Source: Saposhnikovia divaricata
Taxonomy: Eukaryota; Streptophyta; Magnoliopsida; Apiales; Apiaceae
Direction: 5' to 3'
Assembly: GCA_036435485.1 (NCBI GenBank)
Contig: CM071598.1
Location: forward strand, 141,650,148-141,714,147
DNA length: 64,000 nucleotides
Shown here: in pieces, positions 10,835 through 23,441 of the stretch
How positions within the stretch are numbered: position 1 is the stretch's first letter
Layout of the letters: each line of letters opens with the position of its first letter
Program-made: the position numbers and the translations under genes
Notes under the pieces: model-generated
Told to the model about the DNA's origin: nothing
The model's database searches: none
Seen by the model: only the letters and a program-made list of their open reading frames with translations

Positions 10835-12140
10835 ATGCCTCCGAGAAGAATGGGTACTAGGGCTAACCCCCGTGAATCCACAGACCAAGAGAGTCACAAT
10901 CAACATGAGGAAACCCTGAATATGATGAAGAGCAGGATCAAGAATATAATGAGCAAGAGGATTCCCAGTATGGGGCAGAGGATGAAACTTTTTATACTGC
11001 AAATTTTGAAGAAGAAGTAGAAGAGGGAGAGACTGAAGTGGAGCAACAGGGGGAAAAACCAAGACAGAGACCCCATGGGTCAGTTTATGGATCTACTTAG
11101 GCAAAATTTGAACCGTTACCCGCAACCACCCCAGGGAAACAACAGCACCGTGGCAAACTCTTTCAGGGCCTTTAATTCCCTTAAGTCCCCAGAATTCCAC
11201 GGATCAGCTGATCCCGTTGAGGCGAGAGCGTGGATTAAGGAAATGGAAAAGTCCTTCAAAATTCTAAGTATCGACGAGGCACAAAAGACTTTTTTTGCCA
11301 CTTACCTTCTAAAAGGAGAGGCCAAAAAGAACATGGAAACCGATGCTATAGTAACCTGGGAGAGGTTCAAGCAATTATTTCTGGAGAAGTACTTCCCGAG
11401 GTTCATGAAGACCCAGATGGAACTTAAGTTTTTAGAGCTGAAATAGAACAATATGTCAGTGGCTGACTATGAGGCCAAGTTTACTGAGTTATCAAGGTTT
11501 GTGCCGGAATTTGTGGATACGGAGGAAAAGAAAGCTAACAGGTTTCAGCAAGGGCTGAAACAGTGGATCCAAAATCGGGTAGAAGTTTTAGAGATCACAG
11601 ATTATGCCACTTTGGTACAAAAGGCAACAATTGTAGAAGCAGGAAGTGATCAGATGTTGAGGGAAAGAGAAAAAGGGGGATTAAAAAGAAAGCATGCTAG
11701 CATGGGCGGAGGGTCCGCAGGAGGAAAACCCCAACCAAGTTTAACAGAGGAACCATTTCCCTACCGGGTAGAAAGGTAGGGTTTAAACCATCTGGGAGTG
11801 CAAGTGTGAGCCAGGGCGACCAGCAAGCAGGAGTGTCCCGTTCCCACCTTTCCAGACCTCCATTACCTATATGTGCCACTTGCGAGAAAAGACATCCTGG
11901 AGTGTGCAATCAGAAACCGGTAACTTGTTTTAAGTGTGGACGAGCAGGTCACTATGCTACCTCTTGTACCACAGTCATTCTTAATTCCAACCAAGGCACT
12001 ACTTGTTTCCAGTACAGACGTCGAGGTCACATGAAAAAGGATTTCCCGATGAATAAGCCAGCAGCATCAGGGGCAAGCAAGGCTGCCTCCAACAGGCCAC
12101 CAACTGCTAGGACTTTTAACATGACAGTGCAAGATGCTGT
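10835..12140 (+). pseudogene. Gag of element B, degenerate
   Basis: Starts MPPRRMGTRANPRE, matching the start of the intact gag of element C. Capsid-like segments include PVEARAWIKEMEKSFKIL and SVADYEAKFTELSRFVPEF, typical of the plant Ty3 gag core, and a CCHC knuckle CFKCGRAGHYATSC near 11930. A second knuckle is damaged: CFQYRRRGHMKKDF has lost its second and last Cys. The frame is broken by stops near 11018, 11444 and 11777 and by shifts. Gag would form the nucleocapsid particle. The copy is not functional as written. Confidence 0.85.
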
Positions 12141-12546
12141 GAGGGACACGGACGTGATAGCAGGTACCTTTTCTCATAATTCAGCTAGCGCAAATGTTTT
12201 GTTTGATTCTGGGGCAACTAAGTCTTTTATATCTAGAGATTTTGGGCAGAATTTGAAACTTAAGAGCCAACCGCTAAGGGATTCCTTACTAGTAGTGATA
12301 GCTAATCATGAAGTCGTTCCAGTTAATCAGATTCATCCCGATTGCAAATTAGAGATAGGAGGATGATCTTTCTATGTCAATTTGATTCCTTTTAAGCTAG
12401 GGGTATTTGATGTCATTTTGGGAATGGATTGGTTGTCTCGCAATAATGCGCAGATAGATTGTAAAGGAAAGAAGGTTAAGTTGTAAACCCCAGGAAAGAA
12501 GGAAATAGTATTTAAAGGGATACGACAGACTCAAAACATTCTAACC
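12141..12546 (+). pseudogene. Aspartic protease of element B
   Basis: Contains VLFDSGATKSFIS around 12198, where DSG is the retropepsin-type active site that cleaves the Gag-Pol precursor. It continues through LGVFDVILGMDWL (12397-12435), the usual plant Ty3 protease C-terminal motif. TGA at 12364 and TAA at 12484 interrupt the frame. It lies directly after gag and before RT, the normal Ty3/gypsy order. Confidence 0.85.
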
Positions 12547-13990
12547 ATGGCGCAGACCAAGAGATTGTTACGAAAAGGAAACGAGGCTTATTTAACTTAC
12601 GTTATCGACACCCAGAAGAAAGCGCCCAAGATACAAGACATTCCGGTAGTTAATGAATTCGAAGATGTGTTTCCACAAGATCTTCCCGGATTACCGCCGG
12701 ATAGAGTGATTGAGTTTGCTATCGAGGTAGCCCCGGGAACGGCGCCGGTTTCGAAGGCCCCGTACCGCTTAGCCCCAGTGGAAATGAAAGAGATAACTAA
12801 GCAGTTACAGGAATTGTTGGATAAGGGTATGATAAGACCCAGTGTGTCACCTTGGGGCGCACCAGTGTTGTTTGTTAAGAAGAAGGACGGGAGTATGAGG
12901 TTATGCATCGACTACAGAGAGTTGAACAAGCTAACCATTAAGAATAAGTACCCGTTACCCAGAATTGACGACTTGTTTGACCACCTAAGAGGAGTTGTGT
13001 ATTTCTCTAAGATTGACTTGAGAACTGGATATCACCAACTGAAGATTAAACCTGAAGATATCCCGAAGACTGCATTTCGTACCAGATATGGACATTATGA
13101 GTTCTTGGTGATGTCATTTGGATTGACCAATGCTCCAGCAGCTTTCATGGATTTGATGAATAGGGTGTTCAAGGAATATTTGGATAAGTTCGTGATATTT
13201 TTCATTGACGATATTCTTATCTACTCAAATACGGAGGAAGAACACGCCGAACATTTGAGGATAACTTTAGAGATACTCAAGAAAGAGCAGCTATATGCCA
13301 AATTGTCGAAGTGTGAGTTCTGGAAAAATAAAGTGCAATTCTTAGGGCATGTAATCAATAGAGAAGGAGTGTTGGTTGACCCCTCCAAGATAGAGGCAGT
13401 CTCAAATTGGGAATGACCAACCACCCCAACCGAGGTAAGGAGTTTCATCGGACTGGCAGGATATTATAGACGATTTGTCAAGATTTTGCAAAGATCGTAG
13501 CCCCGTTAACTCGACTTACCCGTAAAATTGAGAAATTCGAATGGACTGAAAAGTGTGAGAAAAGTTTCCAAGAGCTAAAGAAGAGGTTGGTGACGGCCCC
13601 AGTGTTGGCGTTGCCTGATGGAAAAGGAGATTTCGTAATTTATAGTGATGCTTCGCATAAAGGATTAGGGTGCGTGCTTATGCAGCACGGTAAGGTAATA
13701 ACATATGCGTCAAGGTAATTGAAGGATTATGAAATCCGATACCCCACGCATGACCTGGAATTAGCAGCAATCATTTTTGCCTTAAAGATTTGGAGGCACT
13801 ATCTGTATGGAGAAAGGTACGAAATCTACACTGACCATAAGAGCCTCAAGTACATTTTTACTCAGAAAGAACTTAACATGCACCAGAGAAGATGGCTAGA
13901 GCTAATTAAAGACTATGACTGTGAGATTCGTTATCACCTGGGCAAAGCCAATGTGGTGGCTGACGCCCTTAATAGGAAAGAGAAGCTCAA
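12547..13990 (+). pseudogene. Reverse transcriptase and RNase H of element B
   Basis: RT shows PVSKAPYRLAPVEMKE, then SVSPWGAPVLFVKKKDGSMR, LCIDYRELNKLT, YFSKIDLRTGYHQL, and the catalytic FIDDILIYS (FIDD for the usual YxDD). The frame stops at TGA 13414 and shifts near 13485. RNase H follows with FVIYSDASHKGLGCVL, a TAA at about 13718, then TDHKSLKYIFTQKELN and YHLGKANVVADAL. These enzymes would copy element RNA into DNA in the particle. Domain order and motifs are those of chromovirus Ty3/gypsy; several lesions make it inactive. Confidence 0.93.
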
Positions 13991-15530
13991 GATGATAACT
14001 TCAGAGGAAGAGTTAGTGAAAGATTTTGAGAAGTTGGAAATTGAGATTAAGCTACCCGAAGAAGGCCAAGAGAAGTTGATGGAAATTCGATTCCAACCTC
14101 CATTGTTAGAAAAGATTAGGCTATGTCAAGAATGGATAATGGAGGAAGAAGAGAACTCCACGGAAGAGATAATGACCGGAGAAGAAATTAAGTGTGAAAG
14201 AAACAAAGAAGGAATCATGAGGTACACATACAGAATATGGATTTCCAACGTTCAGGAACTCAAGGATGAGATCTTATATGAAGCACATAACTCCAGGTAC
14301 TCAGTGCATCCCGGTGGTACCAAGATGTATAGGGATTTGAAAGAGTATTACTGGTGGCCCAATATGAAAAAGGACGTAGCAGAGTGGGTAAGCAGATGTT
14401 TGACCTGCCAGCGAGTGAAAGCAGAGCATCAGAGACCCAGTGGACTTCTACACCCCTTAGAGATTCCTGAATGGAAATGGGAACATATAGCCATGGATTT
14501 CGTAGTAGGTTTACCAAGGACCAAGGTTAATCATGATGCCATATGGGTAATTGTAGATCGACTGACGAAGTCAGCTCACTTTCTCCCGATCAATGAAAGG
14601 TACACTGTCGACAGACTAGTGGATATCTACTTAAAAGAGATAGTGGCACGACATGGAGTCCCAGTCGCTCTAGTATCCGATCGAGATCCCAGATTTAACT
14701 CCATATTTTGGAGAAGCTTTCGAGAATGTGTAGGAACCAGGTTAAACATGAGTACGGCTTATCACCCCCAGACAGACGGGCAAAGTGAAAGGACCATCCA
14801 AACGCTAGAGGATATGTTGAGAGTCTGTGCTATAGACTTTAAAGAAAACTGGGATGATCACTTGCCATTGATTGAGTTCTCCAACAATAAAAGTTTCCAT
14901 TCAAGCATATAAATGCCACCTTACGAGGCCCTTTATGGAAGGAAATGCCGATCTCCCTTGTATTGGGATGAGGTTGGAGAGCGAAAGATGCTCGGGCCCG
15001 AAGTGGTCCAACGAACTAAAGATGCAGTAGATCTAATCAGAGGACGACTGGTAGCAGTCAAGGATCGACAAATGAAATATGCCGACTTAGCTCGGAAGGG
15101 CAAAGAATACGAAGTGGGAGATCTAGTGTTCTTAAAGGTATCACCTTGGAAAGGCTTGATGAGGTTTGGGAAGAAAGGAAAGCTGAGCCCTAGGTATATT
15201 GGACCGTTTGAGATCTTAAGACGTATTGGGGGACTAGCTTATGAACTAGCCTTACCCCCAAATCTGCAGCAAGTGCACAATGTGTTCCATGTTTTGATGC
15301 TGAGGAAATATAATCCGGATGCCAAGCATATTGTAGAATATGAGCAAGTGGACATGCAACCAGACTTGACCTATGTAGAGCAGCCTGTGGAAATCATAGA
15401 CCGAAAAAGTGCTCCGGAATAAGGTTATCAAATTAGTCAGAGTTCTGTGGCAGAACCACAATGTGGAAGAATCAACTTGGGAGCTAGAAAGAGCGATGCA
15501 AGAAAAGTACCCCCATTTATTTTCAAACTG
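13991..15530 (+). pseudogene. Integrase with C-terminal chromodomain of element B
   Basis: The zinc-binding region is visible as HNSRYSVHPGGTKMYRDL then CLTCQRVKAEHQ (HHCC). The catalytic core shows AMDFVVGLPRTK, LVSDRDPRFNSIFW and a DGQSERTIQTLEDM stretch, giving the D, D and E of the DDE triad. TAA at 14910 splits the frame, which continues MPPYEALYGRKCRSPLYWDE and GPFEILRRIGGLAYEL. A one-base shift near 15408 puts a chromodomain-like tail in the next frame (VLWQNHNVEESTWELE, ending KYPHLFSN). Chromodomains help target chromoviruses to chromatin. The copy is a pseudogene. Confidence 0.92.
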
Positions 15531-15551
15531 ATTCTGGGACGGAATCCTTTT

Positions 15552-15562
15552 AAGGAGGGGAG
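15552..15562 (+). other. Polypurine tract of element B
   Basis: AAGGAGGGGAG lies two bases before the 3' LTR start TGTAAGAACCC. It primes plus-strand DNA synthesis. The upstream motif GGGACGGAATCCTTTTAAGG is also present beside the PPT of element C on the minus strand, which links the two families. Confidence 0.85.
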
Positions 15563-15564
15563 TC

Positions 15565-18500
15565 TGTAAGAACCCAGATTTTGGATAGAATTAAAACTTT
15601 TTATTATGTATGGATGTAATAGTAAATAATGGGTACGGCTACGATGTAACGAATGTTCTAATGAATGAATGGAATGGATTTGGATTCAAATATTTATATG
15701 TCATGAAGAATGCTATTGGTTGACAATCTAGATAACAATTATCTATCTCCTAGAAAATTAAGATTTGATAATTCCGAAGGGAAAGGTTATTCTTATGTCA
15801 TCCAAATCAATATCTGTTATCAGTCCAGTGGTTCCGTAAAAGGGTTAAGGAACGATCGAAAGAGAACCGGGACATTTATATAACCCTAAAAGAATAAGTA
15901 AAGAATAGGTGGTGAATAGTGATTTTGTAGGATTAGGAATATTATTAGACGACGCTATATAGAAATGCCCGGAACGAAATTCTGAGTTCGTATTAGTGAT
16001 CCAGGGGGAAAAAGAGTGTATGTAAATGCTGTCGGATTCTGAAAAATAGCACTTTTATTTTCCCCGAGATTTCCCTGGACACTGAAAGACCTAAGAGATT
16101 ATTAAAAGGATTTAAGGAAAATGGATTCGAGAATAATTAAGAATGATGGAGAATAGTATTATAAATATTAAGGAGGTTTCCGAGAGCACCCTAACAAGAA
16201 ATCTTCGAGATATTCCTACAAACGATCAATCAAATTAAGCAATAACCGGACAAGGAACAAGCAAGGGACCAAGATACATGCACATGCTAGTAGATATTAT
16301 CTAGTAATCAAGCTAGTTGCATTACTAACTAGAATACATAAGAGATCAACCAAGTGTTAGCAATCAAACTACTAGTTACATGAACACCATCAAATTATCA
16401 ACACATGTCCATGCAAAAGACATCATCCCTTACATCACCACTTTAATAAAGCACTTTAGATGAGATATTATCATAACAAAACCACTTTATTCATCCTCAT
16501 CCAAAACCAACCAAGAAAATACTCTCCCCCCCTTGGAAGAAGCTCTCGGCCCAAACCCTAAATCAAGAACGAAAGTCCCATTTTCCACCATCATTTGATC
16601 TTCTAATTTTTATGGTAAGTCTCATTATTCATGAAAGTAATCTCCTCAAAATCCTAGCTTCAATCTTTTCTTTTTCCATTTTCAAAAAAATCCTCAAAGA
16701 GGAGGATGAATAGTGATTCTTATGAACTAACATGGATTTCTTGATTTCTTTCGGTTGATCTAGCTAGCTTAGGCCACACAAGGACTAGATCAAGGCTTAG
16801 TAAGTATCTAGCACACTCCAAGGAAGGTAATCATCTCTTGAAACCCTAGATCTTACTTTGAATTTGCATAATCTTGATGGTTTTAGCATAAGTGATGTTA
16901 TAAACATGATTATAAGCATGAATATGGATTTATTAGTGGATCTAAGTATGATTATGATATGATGTTATAGTAGATGAATTTGGACAGTTGAAGATGAGAA
17001 ACATGTGTATAAGTTGCATGGATGCCCGGTGTGGCTTGGTTTTGATGTTACGATTTTTAGAACGTCCGATTTATAGCCGTCGTAATGCCCGATTTTTGTT
17101 AACCTTAAGAAATCGTGGTTGACAGTAGGTATAACTCACTGCCCAGTTTCATATTATGCCATGACAAGATAGATTATATTATAAGCTTCGTTTTGATATA
17201 AAGATCATGTGAAACGGATTTACGGTTTAGGAATTATGACCGATTTACTAAAAGTCGTTCGAAACCGTAAGTACGAGTTCGTTATTAAAATTGACCCTCG
17301 GTAAAATATACAAGCTAGTGATGAATCTTGGTAATTAAATACTAGAAACAAAAAGGAAGGTGTGAGAGAAAACCGCATGTCAAACGGATTGTTTTCCGAT
17401 TTTATAAAAATGTTCGAATCAAGGTTAAACGCGAACGAACCCTTAAAAGTACCTTTGGTTATAACTTTGGTAAAACACTTAGAAAATGTGCGATAAAACT
17501 CGAGGTGTAATCTTGGTTTGTAAACGACCGACCTTAGAACTTACCCGGCTTAAGTATATGTCAAGTGCAAGTTTAATGACAGGTCTTAATAACGAACAAA
17601 ATTCGGACCGTATCGGTAATAAAAAGAGTTATACAAAAGGGTGCATAACAAGATAACTCGAAAGCGTGTTTCGACTTAAGTAAAGTTCATACATAACCTT
17701 CTAAAGAAGTGTTAGGTGATTAATATCGAATATTCTGATTGTTTATAGATCACCGAGCTGACCCGGGACACGCTGCCTCTACCCACACCCGATTACCAGG
17801 CAAGCTTCAAATCATTTTTAAAGGCTGTTGTTGTGAATATATATATATATATATATATATATGCTTCAGTTATACATATGCCATAGCATGCATGCCTACT
17901 TTCAAGTTATATTGTTATACTTGTTCCTGATTTAATGTTGGCTTATAAGACAGATAAATAATATATCGATTATAAGCCGGATATTACTAAGACCCTTAGC
18001 GAAGGGCATAAGAATCTCATTTTTCGAATGAAGACCGGGAGTCGGTATTTCTTGATATATCATGGTTATTTTCGGAGGAAAATATTTAAGTAGATATTTT
18101 CCATTACTTATTTATTGAATATTATTTGGAATATTCAATTGAGTTTATTTATTTAATGAATATTACTTTGAATATTCATTGGAGCTTTATGTATTTGAGG
18201 AACATTATTTTGAATATTCATTCGAGAGTATTTACTTAATGATTATTATTTCGAATATTCATTCGACCTTTATTATGTGATGAATATTATCTTTAATATT
18301 CATCTAGAGTTGATTTATTTATCGAATATTATTTCGAACCTTCATTCGAATTATTTATTATTAATTTTGAATATTCAATCAATCATTATTTATCTAATAA
18401 ATACCACCTCGAACATTCTTTTGGACTTCTGTTTATTCAATAAATATTATCTCTAAATATCCCTTTGATAAGTATTTCTTCCACAAGCGTTATTATTCTT

Positions 18501-19939
18501 TGAATATTCATTACTCGTTCAATGAATATTATTATGAATATTTATTCAAGGATCATTCCGAGCAATATTCTTCAATAACTATGACTTAATAAATATTCTT
18601 TGAATATTCATTGAATTCTTGCTAACTAAGCTTTAAAATATATTACTTCATTCAAATATTATCTTCGATCTTCAGATATTATTTAAACTATTCTGAGCCT
18701 TATTATTATTATAATTTTATCAAGGGAGGTTCTCCAAAACTCCATTCTTCATTCGAATCTATCTTCTAAAATATAAGGGAACCTTGCTTGAGAGATGTTA
18801 TTTCTTTGACTGCCCGGTCATATACTTGCTAAACTATTCTTTTCACTCGCAACTTGGTTGCTAACCATCAACTTGAGTCTGTTTGTTACTTCCTCATCAT
18901 TCGAGGGGTAAGATTGTTGGAACAAGTCGATATCCATTAACAAGCATCAGCTTAGTAAATATCAGTGAATTTTCCTTTCCAACTAGATACGACTACTTCG
19001 TGGAGTCTTATCAACAAGTATTATACTTGGGGAAAGGGGGACGAGCTTTACGTTTCAGAATCTTGGAATTATTCGAACTAGGAGTATTTGTGTAAGAGGC
19101 TGTGGGACAGTCCATCGTTAAAACTGGTGTAAGAGGCTGTGGGACAGTCCATCCTTGAATTAGGGTCCGAGTGACGCCGGTCCCAACTTTGCCCAACCGT
19201 TGGCTAGGGAGATCCGGCGTATGGTGGTTTCCATATGTTCTTCCTTCTACTGGTAGTAAAACAAATCTTGAGATACACAACCTGCGACTGATCATCGTAA
19301 GGCGGTGTCATCTGGCGCGACATACTCCAGTATTGGTTCACTATCCAGAATCTTTTTATTTTCTGCAACATTATCAGTGTTGGCAGAACTGAAAATTGTT
19401 CAAAACTGGAATTACATATTTTTCCTGCAATTTCCTTTTTAAGAAAAAGTGATGATGTTTGGTTCTTATCTTTGCATAGCAGATACTCTTACGAAAGATA
19501 TATTTCGCGTTACCTTGTAACTTCATCCTTTATATTATACTGGCTTTATGTTCGTTGATGCATGGCATATGGGTTCAAAGATTCTTTTCCTGAAATTGTT
19601 ATATTTATCTTTGCTGTTCTGTTATATATATTATTGTTGGTGGGCTATTGCTCACCCTTGCTTTATTATTTATATCACAACAACAGCTAGGTCATATGGA
19701 CCGCACCAGGCGCACCCGGCGCAAGCAGGTGACCGCACCCGTAGGACTACCCGCTGATATGCTAGCTGCCAGGTAGACTAGACTGGTAGCTTTTGTTTTC
19801 AGTCTTAATTATATGTATGACTAATGTAATCAACGGCAAGAACTTTAAACTTATGTTGTTACTCCTTTTGGATTGTAATAACATTTATTCGTGAATCCTT
19901 TAATGTGAGACTTATTTCAATTTCATCAAGGGTGTTACA
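15565..19939 (+). repeat. 3' LTR of element B (4.4 kb, complete)
   Basis: Runs from TGTAAGAACCC to GGGTGTTACA, with the target duplication directly after it. At 4375 bp it is long even for Tekay-type elements. It carries the GAATATTC-rich subrepeats (about 18080-18650) and the degenerate CTACTGGTAG block (19241-19260). Its second half is the inverted copy of 4169-6651 and its first half of 19945-21975. Short frames inside it have no family resemblance. Confidence 0.9.
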
Positions 19940-21980
19940 GATATTAAGGCATGACCTTACACCCACACTTGATAGTACTTAAGTCGTATAAGCTCTATGG
20001 TCGGTCATTTACGAACCAAGATTATACCTCGAGTTTTAGCGCTCATTTTCTAAGTGATTTACCAAAGTTATAACCAAGTGTACTTTTAAGGGGTTCGTTC
20101 GTGCTTAACCTTGATTCGAACATTTTTATAAAATCTGAAAACGATCTGTTTGACATGTGGTTTTCTCTCACACCTTCCTTTTTCTCTCTAATATTTAATT
20201 ATCTTGATTCGCCACTGATTAGTCAATATTAAAGGGGATCAATTTCAATTACGAACTCGCACTTTTGGTTTCAAACCACTTTTACGAATTTAACCATAAT
20301 TCCTAAACCGTAAGTCCGTTTCACATGATCTTTATATCAAAACGAAGCTTATAACATAATCTATCTTATAATGGCAGAATATGAAACTGGACGATGAGTT
20401 ATAGCTACTGTCAAACACGATTTCTTAAGGTTAACGAAATTTCGGCATTATGACGGCTATAAATCGAGCGTTTCTAAATTCGTAACATCAAAACCAAGCC
20501 ACACCAGGCATATATCCAACTTATACACATGATTCTCATCTTAAAAAGACCCATGAACATCTCACTTAATCATTATAACATTATATGGCTAAATCAACGA
20601 CAAGATCATGCTAACATGCTTTTAATAACACTAATATCATTACTAAGCTAAAAACCACCAAGAACATGCATAAATCTCCAACAAGAGCTAGGGTTCTTAA
20701 GGGTTATACCTTCCTTGGAGTATATTCTAGCCTTAATAAGCTTTGTACGATCCTTGGGTGTGCTTAAGCTTGCTTAGATCAACCAAAGAAACAAGAAAAA
20801 CAAAGTTAGTTCTTGAAGAATACTATTCATCATCACCTTGAATGATTTATTTGAAAATGGAAAAAGAAGATATTGAAGCTAGGATTTTTAGGAGATCATT
20901 TATATGAATTATAGAATGCACCATAAAAGTTTCAAGATCAAACAAGGAGTGGAAGATGGATTTTAATTCTTGAATTAGGGTTGGGGCCGAATAGAACAAA
21001 TATCGAGAGAATGGAGTTGTTTTGCTTTGTTCTCTTGCTTGGTCTCATCTAAAATGAATTATTGTAGTGTATTAAGAAAATATCAAGCATAAAGTAGCTT
21101 TATTAAAGGTATGATGCAATGGATGATGAAATTGGATGGACAAGTGTTACTAATTTGATGGTGAGATGATAAAGTGGTGCTAAGTACTTGGTTAATCTCT
21201 ATGTATGCTAGTTAGTATTGTAACTAGATGGGTTACTAGATATTTTCCCTTGCACATGCATGAATCTTGATCTCTGCTTGCTCTTTTGTCCGGTTATTGC
21301 TCAATTTAATTGATCGTTCGAAAGAATATCTCAAGGATTTCTAGTTAGGGTTTTACCGGAAACCTTCTTAATATTTATAATACCATTCTCAATCTTTCTT
21401 AATAATTCTCGAACTTAAATTCCTTAATTCCTTTTAATAAATCCTTAAGTCTTACAGTGTCCAGGGAAATCTCGAAGAAAATAAAAATGCTATTTTTCAG
21501 AATCCGATAACTTTTACATACACTCTTTTTCCCCTTGGATCGTTAATACGAACTCATAAATCCATTCCGGGTACTTCCATATAGTGTCGTCTAATAATAT
21601 TCTAATTACCACCAAAATCATTATTCACCACTTATTCTTCACTTCATTCCTTATAATTAGAAAAGTGATCTCTCGCTTTCCCGAGCGTTCCTTAACCTTT
21701 TTACGGAACCACTGGACTAATAACATATATCGATTTGGATGATATGAGAATAACTCTCCTATCTGGATAACATATCTTACTTATCCAGGAGATAGATTAT
21801 TCTTATCTAAGTTGTCAACCAATAGCATTCTTCAAGACATATGAACGTTTGAATCTAAATCCATTCCTTTTTCATTCATTAGAACAATTGTTACATCGTA
21901 GTTGTAACCACTATTCATATTTACATTAATACATACTCAAAATTTTAATTGTACCCAAAAATCTGGGTTATTACATTAGC

Positions 21981-23435
21981 GAAGCATAATTCAAAGCCTG
22001 AAGTTAAAGCTCAGAAATATCAACAAAGGCTTGTGGATGATATCAATCAAAGAGGAGATAGGCTAAGGGAGTCACTTTCTCAGAGTGTGCCAGAAGATTT
22101 ACCTCATGATCCTAGTGTCCCTCTGAATGTGTTTCCAATCTCAGCTAGGATTGAGACATTTGCAGAATCTGTAACTGTTAGCACACAGGATACTGGTGAA
22201 GGTCAGGATGTGAGTAATATTGGAAATTTGGCAATAGTACCTTTTACTTCAGTTTCAGATACTCCAGTTGCAGCTGTAAGTCATTCTACTCATGTACATT
22301 TACTTGAATATCATTCTACATCTGTAGTTCTTGATTCACAGGCAACATCATCTGCAAAGGTTAAATAACCTTCCTTTGGTTATTTTAATCAAAAGTGGCC
22401 TACTAATCTAGTAGAAGCTCATGATCTGGGTCTTGATTCCCTGAATTTCACGTTTATTCAACTGCTTCAAGCAAATGACAGAGAACATGCTCTTGAGAAA
22501 GCCACACCTTTGCATCTTGATTTCAACAATCAGATTGATGATACTGATTCTACTCATTATAATGCTGAATCTGAAGACAAGGAGATATTTACTTATTGGG
22601 ATCAATATTTTCCTACTGAAATTGCTCATAGTCAATTTGTTACTGATCCTGACTCTTTCACATTTATCAGACACATTGGTAAGATTGAGAATATAAGGGC
22701 CAAGGACAAACTGGAATTTTTTAACAAGTATGGAATCTATCCAGATGAAATGTCAGATCCTACAGCATTAGCTCATGTTAAGGGCATTGCTGAATTCAAT
22801 TATCAAAGTGGGCTTCTTGAAGATGCTCATCAAATTTCGGATGCTAATCTTTCTTCTGTTAATCGGTCTGTTCAAGCTCTTGCTACTTAGGTTGCATGTA
22901 TTGATACTGCAATTCAAGCTACCAATGACTCTATGCATTTTGTAACTTCCAACATTGATACACATCTATATAAGCACCGAAGAATTCTTGAGGGTGTTCA
23001 ACAATCTCAAACAGATGTTTATCATAGACTTCAAACATTGGAGGATAACCAGGTCACTATCATGGAAAATCAGACTGTTTTGATAAATCTTATTTGTTCT
23101 CTCACTGAAACTCTTGGAGTAAATGTTGCTGATGTCAAAAGGGGGAGATAAAAACAGTTAAGAGGAAACAAACAGGAATAGTCATCAGAGATACTTGCAA
23201 GGTTAATGCTACTGAAGACAAGTCTGATAGAAGAGATAAGGCTGATGGTGGTGGCAATGGTGGTCAGAATGTTGGGAGAGGAAAAAGTAAAGTTGGTACA
23301 GGCACTAATACTGGTAGATCTATTCAGTCGAGATCTAAAGACAAGCAAGTTTTTGAACAGTCAGAGTCTGTAACAAAGAAAGCTAAAACTCTTCAAGTAC
23401 CAGATACTGCATCAATTCTTCAACAGGAACAAGTT
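21981..23435 (+). pseudogene. Env-position ORF of Sire-type copia element, second part
   Basis: Continuation of the frame interrupted at 4168. It has in-frame stops at 22366 (TAA), 22888 (TAG) and 23149 (TAA), and after a purine tract (AAAAGGGGGAGA, 23137-23148) the coding sense moves to another frame with basic, glycine-rich sequence (GGGNGGQNVGRGKSKVG). Recognisable stretches are FTYWDQYFPTEIAHSQF, which resembles FDFWDQVFPDSWFENLG in the first part (about 4068), suggesting an internal repeat, and a heptad-rich region (ILEGVQQSQTDVYHRLQTLE) likely to form a coiled coil. No transmembrane segment is evident. It ends where copia pol of the other strand begins. Function unknown. Confidence 0.6.
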
Positions 23436-23441
23436 TTGTCT
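23425..23441. other. Head-on junction of two oppositely oriented copia arms
   Basis: To the left the plus strand reads the env-position ORF. To the right the minus strand reads copia RNase H, whose conserved sequence runs to SDADFTGCKID and is lost after that Asp (codon at 23438-23440). No LTR, target duplication or filler is visible. The breakpoint is blurred by a few ambiguous bases. Confidence 0.75.

Larger units (their letters stand above)
6652..19939 (+). mobile_element. Element B: Ty3/gypsy chromovirus (Tekay-type), decayed
   Basis: A 13.3-kb element inserted in solo LTR A with an exact target duplication GATAT (6647-6651 and 19940-19944). Order on the plus strand: 5' LTR missing its 3' end, pre-gag ORF, gag, protease, RT, RNase H, integrase, chromodomain, PPT, full 3' LTR. 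The RT sequence, a C-terminal chromodomain-like segment and very long LTRs place it with Tekay-type chromoviruses. All coding regions carry stops or shifts. The first 230 bp of the two LTRs differ at about 11 positions, so it is clearly older than element C. B and A belong to one LTR family in opposite orientation, which produces long inverted repeats around B. Confidence 0.92.
4169..21975 (-). mobile_element. Solo LTR A (Tekay-type family), interrupted by element B
   Basis: Bounded by an exact 5-bp target duplication TTAGC at 4164-4168 and 21976-21980. On the plus strand it begins TGTAACACCCCC and ends GGTTATTACA, so its sense strand is minus (TGTAATAACC to GTTACA). Removing element B and one copy of its target duplication leaves about 4.5 kb, made of 4169-6651 and 19945-21975. 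These pieces are the reverse complement of the LTR of element B; for example both carry the block coding TTCTTGCCGTTGA near the terminus. No internal retrotransposon sequence remains, so A is a solo LTR formed by LTR-LTR recombination. It lies inside the env-position ORF of the copia arm, whose reading frame is the same on both sides. Frames such as 4398-4838 are chance ORFs of the LTR. Confidence 0.9.

Noticed and set aside
23137..23151. AAAAGGGGGAGA as the true PPT and an LTR start
   Set aside because: No LTR start (TGTTAACTC) follows; coding-like sequence continues for about 280 bp to the junction.
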